Source: Pseudomonas solani
GTDB lineage: Bacteria; Pseudomonadota; Gammaproteobacteria; Pseudomonadales; Pseudomonadaceae
DNA length: 64,000 nt
Reading direction: 5' to 3'
NCBI RefSeq assembly: GCF_026072635.1
Contig: NZ_AP023081.1
Location: forward strand, 2,130,501 to 2,194,500
Part shown: one piece after another, positions 54,506 through 62,145 of the stretch
How the letters are laid out: every line of letters starts with the position of its first letter
Numbering within the stretch: the stretch's first letter is position 1
Position numbers and translations under genes: made by a program
The notes under the pieces: model-generated
Database searches by the model: none
What the model saw: only the letters and a program-made list of their open reading frames with translations
Told to the model about the DNA's origin: nothing

Positions 54506-54964
54506 TCAGACCGCCGCCTTGCGCATGCCGATATGGGGGATGTCGTCCTCCAGGTAGACCTCGGTCACCGGCACGAAGCCGTAGCGCCCGTAGTACTTCT
54601 GCAGGTGCGCCTGGGCCGAGAGGTACACCGGCAACCCCGGCCAGCGCCGCTGGCAGTCTTCCAGGGCGCGCTCCATCAACTGGTGGCCCAGCCCGGTGCC
54701 GCGCGCCGCTTCGGCGATCACCACGCGGCCGATCACCACGTCGCCCTGGTTGCGCTGCGGGTCCAGCAGGCGCAGGTAGGCCACCAGCGCATCGCCGTCG
54801 CGGGCCATGAGGTGGCAGCTGTCGCCTACCAGGTCCAGACCGTCCACTTCCAGGTAGGGGCACTTCTGCTCGACGACGAAGACCTGGGTGCGCAGGGCGA
54901 GGATGTCGTAGAGCGCCTGCTTGTCGAGTTCGGTGTGATGGCTGCTGCTCCAGACGATCGGCAT
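54506..54964 (-). CDS. ElaA-type GNAT acetyltransferase
   Basis: 152 residues from the ATG at 54964, with GGAG upstream. The ElaA-type opening TELDKQALYDILALRTQVFVVEQ and CPYLEVDGLDLVGDSCHLMA are clear. The acetyl-CoA motif is RVVIAEAARGTGLGHQLMERA and the C-terminal part YLSAQAHLQKYYGRYGFVPV. Substrate unknown; the family is found alone in many bacteria. It is divergent from the SMI1/KNR4 gene. Confidence 0.9.
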   Translation of the reverse strand: MPIVWSSSHHTELDKQALYDILALRTQVFVVEQKCPYLEVDGLDLVGDSCHLMARDGDALVAYLRLLDPQRNQGDVVIGRVVIAEAARGTGLGHQLMERALEDCQRRWPGLPVYLSAQAHLQKYYGRYGFVPVTEVYLEDDIPHIGMRKAAV

Positions 54965-55102
54965 TGGGGGCTCCGTGGTGGTGAATGCGAAGGCGGCAGT
55001 ATGCAATGCACCACTACCGGACGAGCGGTTCGCCTGCGGTTTTTTTCTTCCGGGTGCCAGCTACTGTATAAAGCGCATCCCAATGCACGAGGGCCTGTCG
55101 CC

Positions 55103-55510
55103 GTGGAAGAAGTCATCGAACAGCTGCGTGAACTCAACGAACCCGTCCCCGTCCCGCTGGAGCTGCCGGACGACGAGCTGCTGGTGGAGATCGAAGAGCA
55201 ATTGCTGATCAACCTGCCTTTCGAGCTGCGCGAGTTCCTGCTCAAGGTCAGCGATGTGGTCTACGGCCGCCTGGAGCCGGTGACCGCGACCGACCCGCAA
55301 TCCCACACCTACCTGCCGGAAGTGGCCTCGGTGGCCTGGGACCTGGGCGTGCCCCGCGACCTGGTGCCGATCTGCCAGGACGGCCGCGACTACTACGTGG
55401 TCGACCTGGAGGGCGAAGTGCTGCTCTGGTCCGGCGACGAGGGCGACATGACCGACGAGAGCTGGGACTCCGTCTGGCATTGGGCCCGCGACGTGTGGCT
55501 GGCGAGCTGA
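55103..55510 (+). CDS. SMI1/KNR4 (SUKH) domain protein
   Basis: 135 residues from the GTG at 55103 (MEEVIEQLRELNEPVPVPLEL), with GAGG eleven bases upstream. The SUKH-type core is visible: LELPDDELLVEIEEQLLINLPFELREF, then FLLKVSDVVYG and, after a loop, FDRDY-like GRDYYVVDLEGEVLLWSGDEG. Single-domain bacterial members are often immunity proteins against polymorphic toxins, but no toxin is next to this gene, so a housekeeping role is equally possible. Confidence 0.8.
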   Translation: MEEVIEQLRELNEPVPVPLELPDDELLVEIEEQLLINLPFELREFLLKVSDVVYGRLEPVTATDPQSHTYLPEVASVAWDLGVPRDLVPICQDGRDYYVVDLEGEVLLWSGDEGDMTDESWDSVWHWARDVWLAS

Positions 55511-55514
55511 ACCG

Positions 55515-57275
55515 CTAGCGGTGGTGATCCTGGCTCTGCTCCAGGGTCTCCATCAGCGCGATCTGCATGCGTGAATGCACGCGGATCAGCCAGCGCCACA
55601 GCAGCGCGATCACCCCGGCCGCCAGCAGCGCGATCAGCACCAGCAGCTCCAGGGTCGGCAGGATGCTCGCCGACAGCGCCATGAGCAGCAGCATGATCAC
55701 CCCCAGCGACAGCGCCGGGATCACCTCGGCGATCACCTTGCGCACCCGCGCGGTATGGCGCCCGGCCTTCTCCGGGGTCACGCCCATTTCCGCCAGCAGC
55801 ATCGACAGCGCCTTGAGCTTGCGGTACGCGGCGATCAGGAAGGGCAGCGACAGCAGCAGCGCGGCGCCCCAGACCAGGCCCTTCTGCAGGTTCGCCTGGC
55901 CCACCCAGTCGCTCAGGTAGCCGGCCAGGGTGCCGGCGAAATAGGCGCCGGAAAGGAAGATCGCCACCACCAGCGCGATGTTCACCCCCACCTGCAGGAG
56001 GATCTTGCGGATCATCCCCGCCAGCACCGCGCCCTGGCCCTGGGGCTGGATGCTGCGCAGCCAGTCGCCGTAGAGGTTGAACACCCGGGCGATTCGCGAA
56101 GGCACGATGCCGGCGAGCTTCTGCGATAGCGGGTCGGCGGAGCGGATCAGGTAGGGCGTGAGCAGCGTGGTGATGGCCGAGACCGCCACCGCCACGGGGT
56201 AGAGGAAGTCGCTGGTGACCTGCAGGGTCATGCCCAGCGCGGCAATGATGAAGGAGAACTCGCCGATCTGCGAAAGGCCCATGCCGACCCGCAGCGAGGT
56301 GCGCCCGTCATTGCCGGCGATGAAGGCGCCGATGCCGCAGGAGACCATCTTGCCCAGCACCACGGCGACGGTGATGACCGCGATGGGCCAGGCGTATTCC
56401 ACCAGGATCGCCGGGTCGATCATCAGGCCGATGGCGACGAAGAAGATGGCGCTGAACATGTCGCGCACCGGCTCCACCAGCCGCTCGATCTGCGCCAGCT
56501 GGCGCGACTCGGCGATGATCGCGCCGATCAGGAAGGCGCCCAGCACCATGCTGTATTCCAGCTTCACCACCAGCAGGCAGAAGCCGAAGCACAGCCCCAG
56601 CACCGTCACCAGCAGCATCTCGTTGCTCTCGAACTTCGCCACGTAGGCCAGCAGGCGCGGCACCAGCAGGATGCCGATGACCAGCGCGACGACCATGAAC
56701 AGGCTGAGCTTGCCCACCGTGGCGAACACCTGGCCGGTCTCTACCGAGCCGGACAGGGCGATGCCCGACAGCAGCGCGATGATGCCGATGCCGAGGATGT
56801 CCTCGACTATCAGCACGCCGAAGATCAGTTGGGCGAAGCGCTCGTTCTTCATCTTCAGGTCGCTGAGCGCCTTGATGATGATGGTGGTGGAGGAGATGGC
56901 CAGGATGGCGCCGAGGAACAGCGAATCCATGGTGCTCCAGCCGAAGAAGGCGCCGATCTCGTAGCCGATCCAGATCATCAGCACGATTTCCAGGAAGGCG
57001 GCGATGAAGGCCGTGGCGCCCACCTTGAACAGCTTGCGCAGGCTGAACTCCAGACCCAGGCAGAACATCAGGAAGATCACCCCCAGCTCGGCGAGGATCT
57101 TGATGGTCTCTTCTTCGTGGATAAGGGCGAAGGGCGGCGTGTGCGGGCCGATGAGGAAGCCGGCGATGATGTAGCCCAGCACCACCGGTTGCTTGAAGCG
57201 GTGGCAGAGGATGGTGACCAGGCCGGCCACCAGCATGATCACCGCCATGTCCTGGATGAAACTGATGGCATGCAT
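55515..57275 (-). CDS. CPA2-family cation/H+ antiporter (Kef-like)
   Basis: 586 residues with about 12 to 14 membrane helices. CPA2 features: GYIIAGFLIGPHTPPF in helix 2, LGVIFLMFCLGLEFSLRKL, FGVLIVEDILGIGIIALLSG with the acidic residues of the ion site, and GMGLSQIGEFSFIIAALGM. It lacks the C-terminal RCK/TrkA-N domain seen in the second antiporter at 62146; instead an extra block of helices (about 430-570) ends the protein. Likely potassium or sodium/proton exchange. Confidence 0.9.
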   Translation of the reverse strand: MHAISFIQDMAVIMLVAGLVTILCHRFKQPVVLGYIIAGFLIGPHTPPFALIHEEETIKILAELGVIFLMFCLGLEFSLRKLFKVGATAFIAAFLEIVLMIWIGYEIGAFFGWSTMDSLFLGAILAISSTTIIIKALSDLKMKNERFAQLIFGVLIVEDILGIGIIALLSGIALSGSVETGQVFATVGKLSLFMVVALVIGILLVPRLLAYVAKFESNEMLLVTVLGLCFGFCLLVVKLEYSMVLGAFLIGAIIAESRQLAQIERLVEPVRDMFSAIFFVAIGLMIDPAILVEYAWPIAVITVAVVLGKMVSCGIGAFIAGNDGRTSLRVGMGLSQIGEFSFIIAALGMTLQVTSDFLYPVAVAVSAITTLLTPYLIRSADPLSQKLAGIVPSRIARVFNLYGDWLRSIQPQGQGAVLAGMIRKILLQVGVNIALVVAIFLSGAYFAGTLAGYLSDWVGQANLQKGLVWGAALLLSLPFLIAAYRKLKALSMLLAEMGVTPEKAGRHTARVRKVIAEVIPALSLGVIMLLLMALSASILPTLELLVLIALLAAGVIALLWRWLIRVHSRMQIALMETLEQSQDHHR

Positions 57276-57455
57276 GGCGCACCGGCTCCTTTTCGCTGGT
57301 CAGTGCGCTGGACAATGCCGCGCCCGGGGTTGCTCGCTTGGCTCCTTGGGAGCCCCTGTATGAATTAGGGAAGTTCCTAGTCAGAACTTTCGGCAGAGTA
57401 ACACCGGGCATTGCAGCGTCTTTTTCGGCGAAACAAACCGAAACAGCTTTGCTCG

Positions 57456-58121
57456 TCAGCTGCCGTTCTTCGCCTGGGCGGTCTCCAGCTCCAGCAGGTT
57501 CATGAGGAAATTGCCGAAGTAGGTCATGTCCTGCTCGATGGCCGCCCGGGCGCCCTTGGCGTCGCCGGCGAGCACCGCCTTGAAGGCGTCCTCGTGGAAA
57601 TCGTTGAGGCGCAGGGACAGGTCGGCCTCGGTGAACAGCTGGTTGAAGAAGGGGCCCACCTGCAGCCACAGCGACTCGATCATGCGCAGCAGCGTGGGGT
57701 TGGCGCAGGCGCGGTAGAGGGTCATGTGGAACAGGCTGTTGTCGTCCAGGTAACCCTGCACGTCACGCTGTTCCAGGGCGCGCTCCATGTTCTCGACGCA
57801 GCGTCGCAACTGCTCGATGTCCTCCGCGGTGAGCCGCGGCGTGGCGGTCTCCACGGCCAGCCCCTCGAGGGACAGGCGCACCAGGAAGATCTGCTGGAAG
57901 CGCTCGCGGGTCATGATCGGCACCCGCAGGGAGCGCTGCGGCTCGCCTTCCAGGGCGCCTTCGGCCACCAGGCGTTGCAGCGCCGCACGCACCGGCATCG
58001 GACTGGTGCCCCATTCGGCGGCGAGGTCGCGGATCTTGAGGCGCTCGCCGGGCTGGAAACGCCCCGCCAGCAAGCCTTCACGTATTCGTAGATAAAGCTG
58101 TTCCTGCAGGTTATCGGCCAT
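57456..58121 (-). CDS. GntR/FadR-type (FCD) regulator
   Basis: 221 residues. The GntR winged helix (about 5-70: LYLRIREGLLAGRFQPGERLKIRDLAAEWG, shown here only in part as its recognition helix TSPMPVRAALQRL) is followed by the FCD helical domain with its metal-ligand histidines (DDNSLFHMTLYRAC, NDFHEDAF). It is divergent from the aminotransferase / GS-like operon and almost certainly represses it through the two TGTGATCACA operators. Confidence 0.92.
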   Translation of the reverse strand: MADNLQEQLYLRIREGLLAGRFQPGERLKIRDLAAEWGTSPMPVRAALQRLVAEGALEGEPQRSLRVPIMTRERFQQIFLVRLSLEGLAVETATPRLTAEDIEQLRRCVENMERALEQRDVQGYLDDNSLFHMTLYRACANPTLLRMIESLWLQVGPFFNQLFTEADLSLRLNDFHEDAFKAVLAGDAKGARAAIEQDMTYFGNFLMNLLELETAQAKNGS

Positions 58122-58292
58122 GGGTCACTCCTGGATGGCCGGTGGAGCCGGCAGCTGGGCGAGGGTAAGGCTGCAATTGCGCATGGGTAGAACCTCGTGG
58201 CGCGGGCGGCTCGGGATAAGCGCCCGCTTGTGGATAAGTCGCTCGTGGCGGTGCCAGGCAGCGCCGGACGAGGCCGGATGGCCTCTGCTTTA

Positions 58293-58302
58293 TGTGATCA
58301 CA
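58293..58302. promoter_or_regulatory. GntR operator 1 (TGTGATCACA)
   Basis: A perfect ten-base palindrome in the context TATGTGATCACAAAAGC. It lies 102 bases before the aminotransferase start and 172 bases from the gntR start. The second copy lies 63 bases downstream. Confidence 0.75.
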
Positions 58303-58355
58303 AAAGCAGTTCGATCATAAGCTTTTGCTGGAAACAGTCCAGCTATTGACATATC

Positions 58356-58365
58356 TGTGATCACA
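58356..58365. promoter_or_regulatory. GntR operator 2 (TGTGATCACA)
   Basis: The same palindrome, in the context TCTGTGATCACAAAACA. It begins four bases after a TTGACA at 58346-58351, so a repressor bound here would block the plus-strand promoter for the aminotransferase gene directly. Confidence 0.8.
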
Positions 58366-58403
58366 AAACAGGATGTGCGGAAATTCGAACGAGGTGTTCA
58401 AGC

Positions 58404-59795
58404 ATGACCGCCAGTGGCATCGCAGAATCCGCCGTTGAAACCTTCGCCGCCGCCGAGCGTGCCCGTTTCATCGCCCACAACCCCAAATCCCTGGCGCTCG
58501 CCGAGCGCGCCCGCCAATCGCTGTTCGGCGGCGTGCCGATGCACTGGATGAGCGACTGGTCGACCCCCTGCCCGCTGTTCGTCGAGCGTGCCCAGGGCGC
58601 GCGTTTCCACGACGTCGACGGCCACGAGTACGTGGACTTCTGCCTGGGCGACACCGGCAGCATGTTCGGCCACTCCCCCGAACCCATCGCCCGCGCCATC
58701 GCCGAACAGGGCGCGCGCGGCCTGACCACCATGCTCCCGGGCGAAGACGCCGTGGTCGCCGGCGAGCTGCTGGCCGAGCGCTTCGGCCTGCCCTACTGGC
58801 AGGTGGCGACCACCGCCACCGACGCCAACCGCTTCGTCATCCGCTGGGTGCGCGCCATCACCGGGCGCAAGGTGCTGCTGGTGTTCGACGGCTGCTACCA
58901 CGGCACCGTCGACGACGTCATGGTGCGCCACCGCGACGGCCGCACCGTGCACCGCAGCGGCCTGATCGGCCAGGCACGCAACCTGGCCAAGACCAGCCGC
59001 GCCGTGCCCTTCAACGATCTCGAGGCGCTGGAAAAGGCCCTGGCGCAGAACGACGTCGCCGCCGTGCTCTGCGAACCGGCGATGACCAACATCGGCATGG
59101 TCCTGCCCGATGCCGGCTACCTGGAGAAGCTCCGCGAGCTGACCCGCCGCCACGGCACCCTGCTGATCATCGACGAGACCCACACCATCTCCACCGGCCC
59201 CGGCGGCTGCACCCGCGCCTGGAACCTGCAGCCGGACTTCATCACCCTCGGCAAGCCCATCGCCGGCGGCGTGCCCTGCTCCGTCTACGGCTGCACCGCC
59301 GAAATGGCCCAGGCCATGAAGCTGGCCCGCAAGCACGCCAGCGAGCAATCCGGCGGCCACGGCCACAGCGGCATGGGCACCACCCTTTCGGCCAATGCCC
59401 TGGCCATGCACTGCATGCGCGCCAACCTGGAACAGGTGATGACCCCGGCCGCCTACGCCCACATGTTGCCCCTGGCGGCGCGCCTGGCCAAAGGCTTCCG
59501 TGTACTTATCCACAAGCACGGCCTGGCCTGGTCGGTGACCGAGCTGGGCGCCCGCTGCGAGTTCCAGTTCTGCGCCACCTCGCCGCGCACCGGTGCCGAG
59601 GCCGAAGCGGCCTTCCACGACAGCCTGCAGATGGCCCTGCACCTCTACCTGATCAACCGCGGCATCCTCATCACCCCGTTCCACAACATGACCCTGTGCT
59701 GCCCGGCCACCACCGAAGCCGATGTCGACCGCCTGATCGCCACCCTCGACCAGGCCCTGGCCGAACTCCTGGCCATTCCCGGCGCCCGACTCTGA
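58404..59795 (+). CDS. Class III PLP aminotransferase
   Basis: 463 residues. The class III motif IIDETHTISTGPGG (D257, E258) and the PLP lysine K284 in ITLGKPIAGGVP are present, with FDGCYHGTVDDVM upstream. The family moves amino groups from omega-amines or polyamines to 2-oxoacids, often pyruvate. It is the first gene after the two GntR operators and is followed 14 bases later by a glutamine-synthetase-like ligase. The exact substrate is not evident; amine or polyamine catabolism is the most likely pathway. Confidence 0.88.
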   Translation: MTASGIAESAVETFAAAERARFIAHNPKSLALAERARQSLFGGVPMHWMSDWSTPCPLFVERAQGARFHDVDGHEYVDFCLGDTGSMFGHSPEPIARAIAEQGARGLTTMLPGEDAVVAGELLAERFGLPYWQVATTATDANRFVIRWVRAITGRKVLLVFDGCYHGTVDDVMVRHRDGRTVHRSGLIGQARNLAKTSRAVPFNDLEALEKALAQNDVAAVLCEPAMTNIGMVLPDAGYLEKLRELTRRHGTLLIIDETHTISTGPGGCTRAWNLQPDFITLGKPIAGGVPCSVYGCTAEMAQAMKLARKHASEQSGGHGHSGMGTTLSANALAMHCMRANLEQVMTPAAYAHMLPLAARLAKGFRVLIHKHGLAWSVTELGARCEFQFCATSPRTGAEAEAAFHDSLQMALHLYLINRGILITPFHNMTLCCPATTEADVDRLIATLDQALAELLAIPGARL

Positions 59796-59809
59796 ACGCG
59801 AGAACCCCC

Positions 59810-61177
59810 ATGCGATTCGCCGAACCCCAGGAAGCCCGTGACTTCCTCGCACGCCACCCCGAGGTGCGCAGCATCGAGCTGATGCTGATCGACGCCAACG
59901 GCATCCCGCGCGGCAAGCTGCTGCACCGCGACGAGCTGCTGGCCATCTACGAGAACGGCCGCCCGCTGCCCAGCTCCATCCTCTCGCTGACCATCCAGGG
60001 CGAGGATGTGGAAGCCAGCGGCCTGGTCTGGGAAGTGGCCGACGCCGACTGCTGGACCTACCCGGTGCCCGGCTCCCTGGCCCTGCAGACCTGGCGCACC
60101 ACCCCCACCGCCCAGGTGCAGGTCAGCATGCACCCGACCCAGGGCCTGCCGGCCACCCCCGGCGACCCGCGCCACGTGCTGGCCCGCGCCATCGACCGGC
60201 TCAAGGCCGACGGCTACCAACCGGTGATGGCGGTGGAGCTGGAGTTCTACCTGCTGGACAAGGCCCGCGACGCCAACGGCCGCCCGCAGCCGGCGCTGCA
60301 AGCCAATGGCGTGCGCCCGCAGGCGCCGCAGGTCTATGGCGTGTACGAGCTGGAGCAGCTGCAGCCCTTCCTCGACGACCTCTACGCCGCCTGCGAGGCC
60401 CAGGGCCTGCCGCTGCGCACCGCCATCTCCGAATACGCGCCGGGCCAGCTGGAACTGACCCTGGAGCACCGCTTCGATGCGTTGCAGGCCATCGACGAAG
60501 GCGTGCGCTACAAGCGCCTGGTCAAGGGCGTGGCCAACAAGCACGGGCTGGTGGCCTGCTTCATGGCCAAGCCCTTCGGCGACCTGGCCGGCAGCGGCAT
60601 GCACCTGCACGTCAGCCTGGCGGATGAGGCGGGTAACAACCTGATGGCCAGCGAAGACCCCCACGGCACCCCGCTGCTGCGCCATGCCATCGGCGGGATG
60701 ATGGCGACCCTCGACGACGCCCTGGCGATCTTCTGCCCCAACGCCAACTCCTACCGGCGCTTCCAGGCCAACAGCTACGCGCCGCTGGCCAAGAGCTGGG
60801 GGGTGAACAACCGCACCGTGTCCTTCCGCGTGCCCGGCGGCCCGGCGCAGAGCCGCCACGTCGAGCACCGCATCTGCGGCGCCGACGCCAACCCCTACCT
60901 GGCCGCTGCCGCACTGCTGGCGGGCATCCATAAAGGCATCCGCGAACAGATCGACCCGGGCGAAGCCATCACCGGCAACGGCTACGAACAGGCCCGCGAG
61001 ACCCTGGCCACCGACTGGCTCACCGCCCTGCGCACCCTGGAGCGCTCGGCCTGGGCGAAGGAGGCCCTGGGCGAGGACTTCCTCGACATCTTCCTCGCCA
61101 TCAAATGGGAGGAATTCCGCCAGTTCGTCAGCGAGGTGGGCGAGCAGGACTGGCGCTGGTACCTGACCCACGCCTGA
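59810..61177 (+). CDS. Glutamine-synthetase-like gamma-glutamylamine ligase (PuuA type)
   Basis: 455 residues from the ATG at 59810. The GS catalytic fold is complete: RSIELMLIDANGIPRGKLL, MAVELEFYLL, ACFMAKPFGDLAGSGMHLHV (metal and glutamate site), NNRTVSFRVPGG and the C-terminal EFRQFVSEVGEQDW. Such short GS-like enzymes in catabolic operons ligate glutamate to amines (for example putrescine) rather than to ammonia. Directly behind an aminotransferase and under the GntR operators, it probably activates an amine for degradation. Confidence 0.88.
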   Translation: MRFAEPQEARDFLARHPEVRSIELMLIDANGIPRGKLLHRDELLAIYENGRPLPSSILSLTIQGEDVEASGLVWEVADADCWTYPVPGSLALQTWRTTPTAQVQVSMHPTQGLPATPGDPRHVLARAIDRLKADGYQPVMAVELEFYLLDKARDANGRPQPALQANGVRPQAPQVYGVYELEQLQPFLDDLYAACEAQGLPLRTAISEYAPGQLELTLEHRFDALQAIDEGVRYKRLVKGVANKHGLVACFMAKPFGDLAGSGMHLHVSLADEAGNNLMASEDPHGTPLLRHAIGGMMATLDDALAIFCPNANSYRRFQANSYAPLAKSWGVNNRTVSFRVPGGPAQSRHVEHRICGADANPYLAAAALLAGIHKGIREQIDPGEAITGNGYEQARETLATDWLTALRTLERSAWAKEALGEDFLDIFLAIKWEEFRQFVSEVGEQDWRWYLTHA

Positions 61178-61256
61178 GCCGAGGGGCTGTGGATAAGCGA
61201 CTTGTCCACAGCCCCGCCTCCACCAACCGCAATCCGTCATTCGTCATTCGTCATTC

Positions 61257-61358
61257 GTAGGATGGGTAGAGCGAAGCGAAACCCATCAATTCCGAGTACC
61301 GGCATGGCTTCGGCGTCGGGCGGGCAGCATGGGTTTCGCGGAGCTCTACCCATCCTAC
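61257..61358. repeat. REPIN, family 2
   Basis: Left arm GTAGGATGGGTAGAGCGAAG to CGAAACCCATC; right arm ATGGGTTTCGCGGAGCTC to TACCCATCCTAC in inverted order. It is preceded by a tandem heptamer (TCGTCAT repeated three times, about 61236-61257). Confidence 0.8.
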
Positions 61359-61465
61359 GGGGCGGAGTGCGGCCGGGTGTTTATCCACAGGCGCTGTCGC
61401 TGTGCTCCGTCCCTGTCTCGCTGCGTCTACAGTTTCACTTCCCAGCCCCGAGACAGAGTCCCTCC

Positions 61466-61969
61466 ATGGAACCCGGCAACGCGCAACTGACGATGACCGT
61501 CCTCATGACCCCGGACATGGCCAACTTCTCCGGCAACGTCCACGGCGGCACCCTGCTCAAGTACCTCGACGAAGTCGCCTACGCCTGCGCCAGCCGCTAT
61601 GCCGGGCGCTACGTGGTGACCCTCTCCGTGGACCAGGTGGTGTTCCGCGAGCCGGTGCACGTGGGCGAGCTGGTGACCTTCCTTGCCTCGGTGAACTACA
61701 CCGGCACCACCTCCATGGAGATCGGCATCAAGGTGGTCACCGAGAACATCCGCGAACGCTCGGTGCGCCACACCAACAGCTGCTTCTTCACCATGGTGGC
61801 GCTGGACGACGACCGCAAGGCGGCCCCGGTGCCGCCCCGCCAGCCGCAGACCGCCGAGGAGAAGCGCCGTTTCGTCCAGGGCCAGCAACGCCGGCAGATC
61901 CGCCAGGAAATGGAGCGCCGCTACCGCGAACTGCGGGAGAACGGCAGCGAGCCCGCCGCTACATCCTGA
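61466..61969 (+). CDS. Acyl-CoA thioesterase (YbgC/BACH-like hot-dog)
   Basis: 167 residues from the ATG at 61466 (MEPGNAQLTMTVLMTPD). Hot-dog features: DMANFSGNVHGGTLLKYLDEVAYACASR with the active-site aspartate region, then VVFREPVHVGELVTFLASVN. The C-terminal 40 residues are a charged, arginine-rich helix (KRRFVQGQQRRQIRQEMERR) beyond the core fold. Substrate unknown. It has only a weak ribosome site, and lies between a family 2 repeat and the second antiporter gene, 176 bases apart. Confidence 0.85.
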   Translation: MEPGNAQLTMTVLMTPDMANFSGNVHGGTLLKYLDEVAYACASRYAGRYVVTLSVDQVVFREPVHVGELVTFLASVNYTGTTSMEIGIKVVTENIRERSVRHTNSCFFTMVALDDDRKAAPVPPRQPQTAEEKRRFVQGQQRRQIRQEMERRYRELRENGSEPAATS

Positions 61970-62145
61970 AAAATAATCTGACGGACTTTTCATACAAACA
62001 ACGTCAGCCAACGGGTAACCTGGCGCACGCGGCGGCAGCCGCGTTCGCCACGGGCCAGGCCCCGTGAACACCTTCGAACCTCTCCCCGCAGCGCCGCGAG
62101 TCGCCGTTGCGGTCGGGTCGTTCCCTGCGTGCAAGGAGCCGCCGC

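Noticed and set aside
58293..58365. TGTGATCACA motifs as CRP/Vfr sites
   Set aside because: Vfr/CRP sites need a six-base gap between TGTGA and TCACA. Here the two halves abut or overlap with no spacer, and a GntR gene is adjacent.
61978..62007. CTGACG/CGTCAG hairpin between the thioesterase and antiporter genes
   Set aside because: Only six base pairs with an 18-base loop; too weak to call a terminator or operator.
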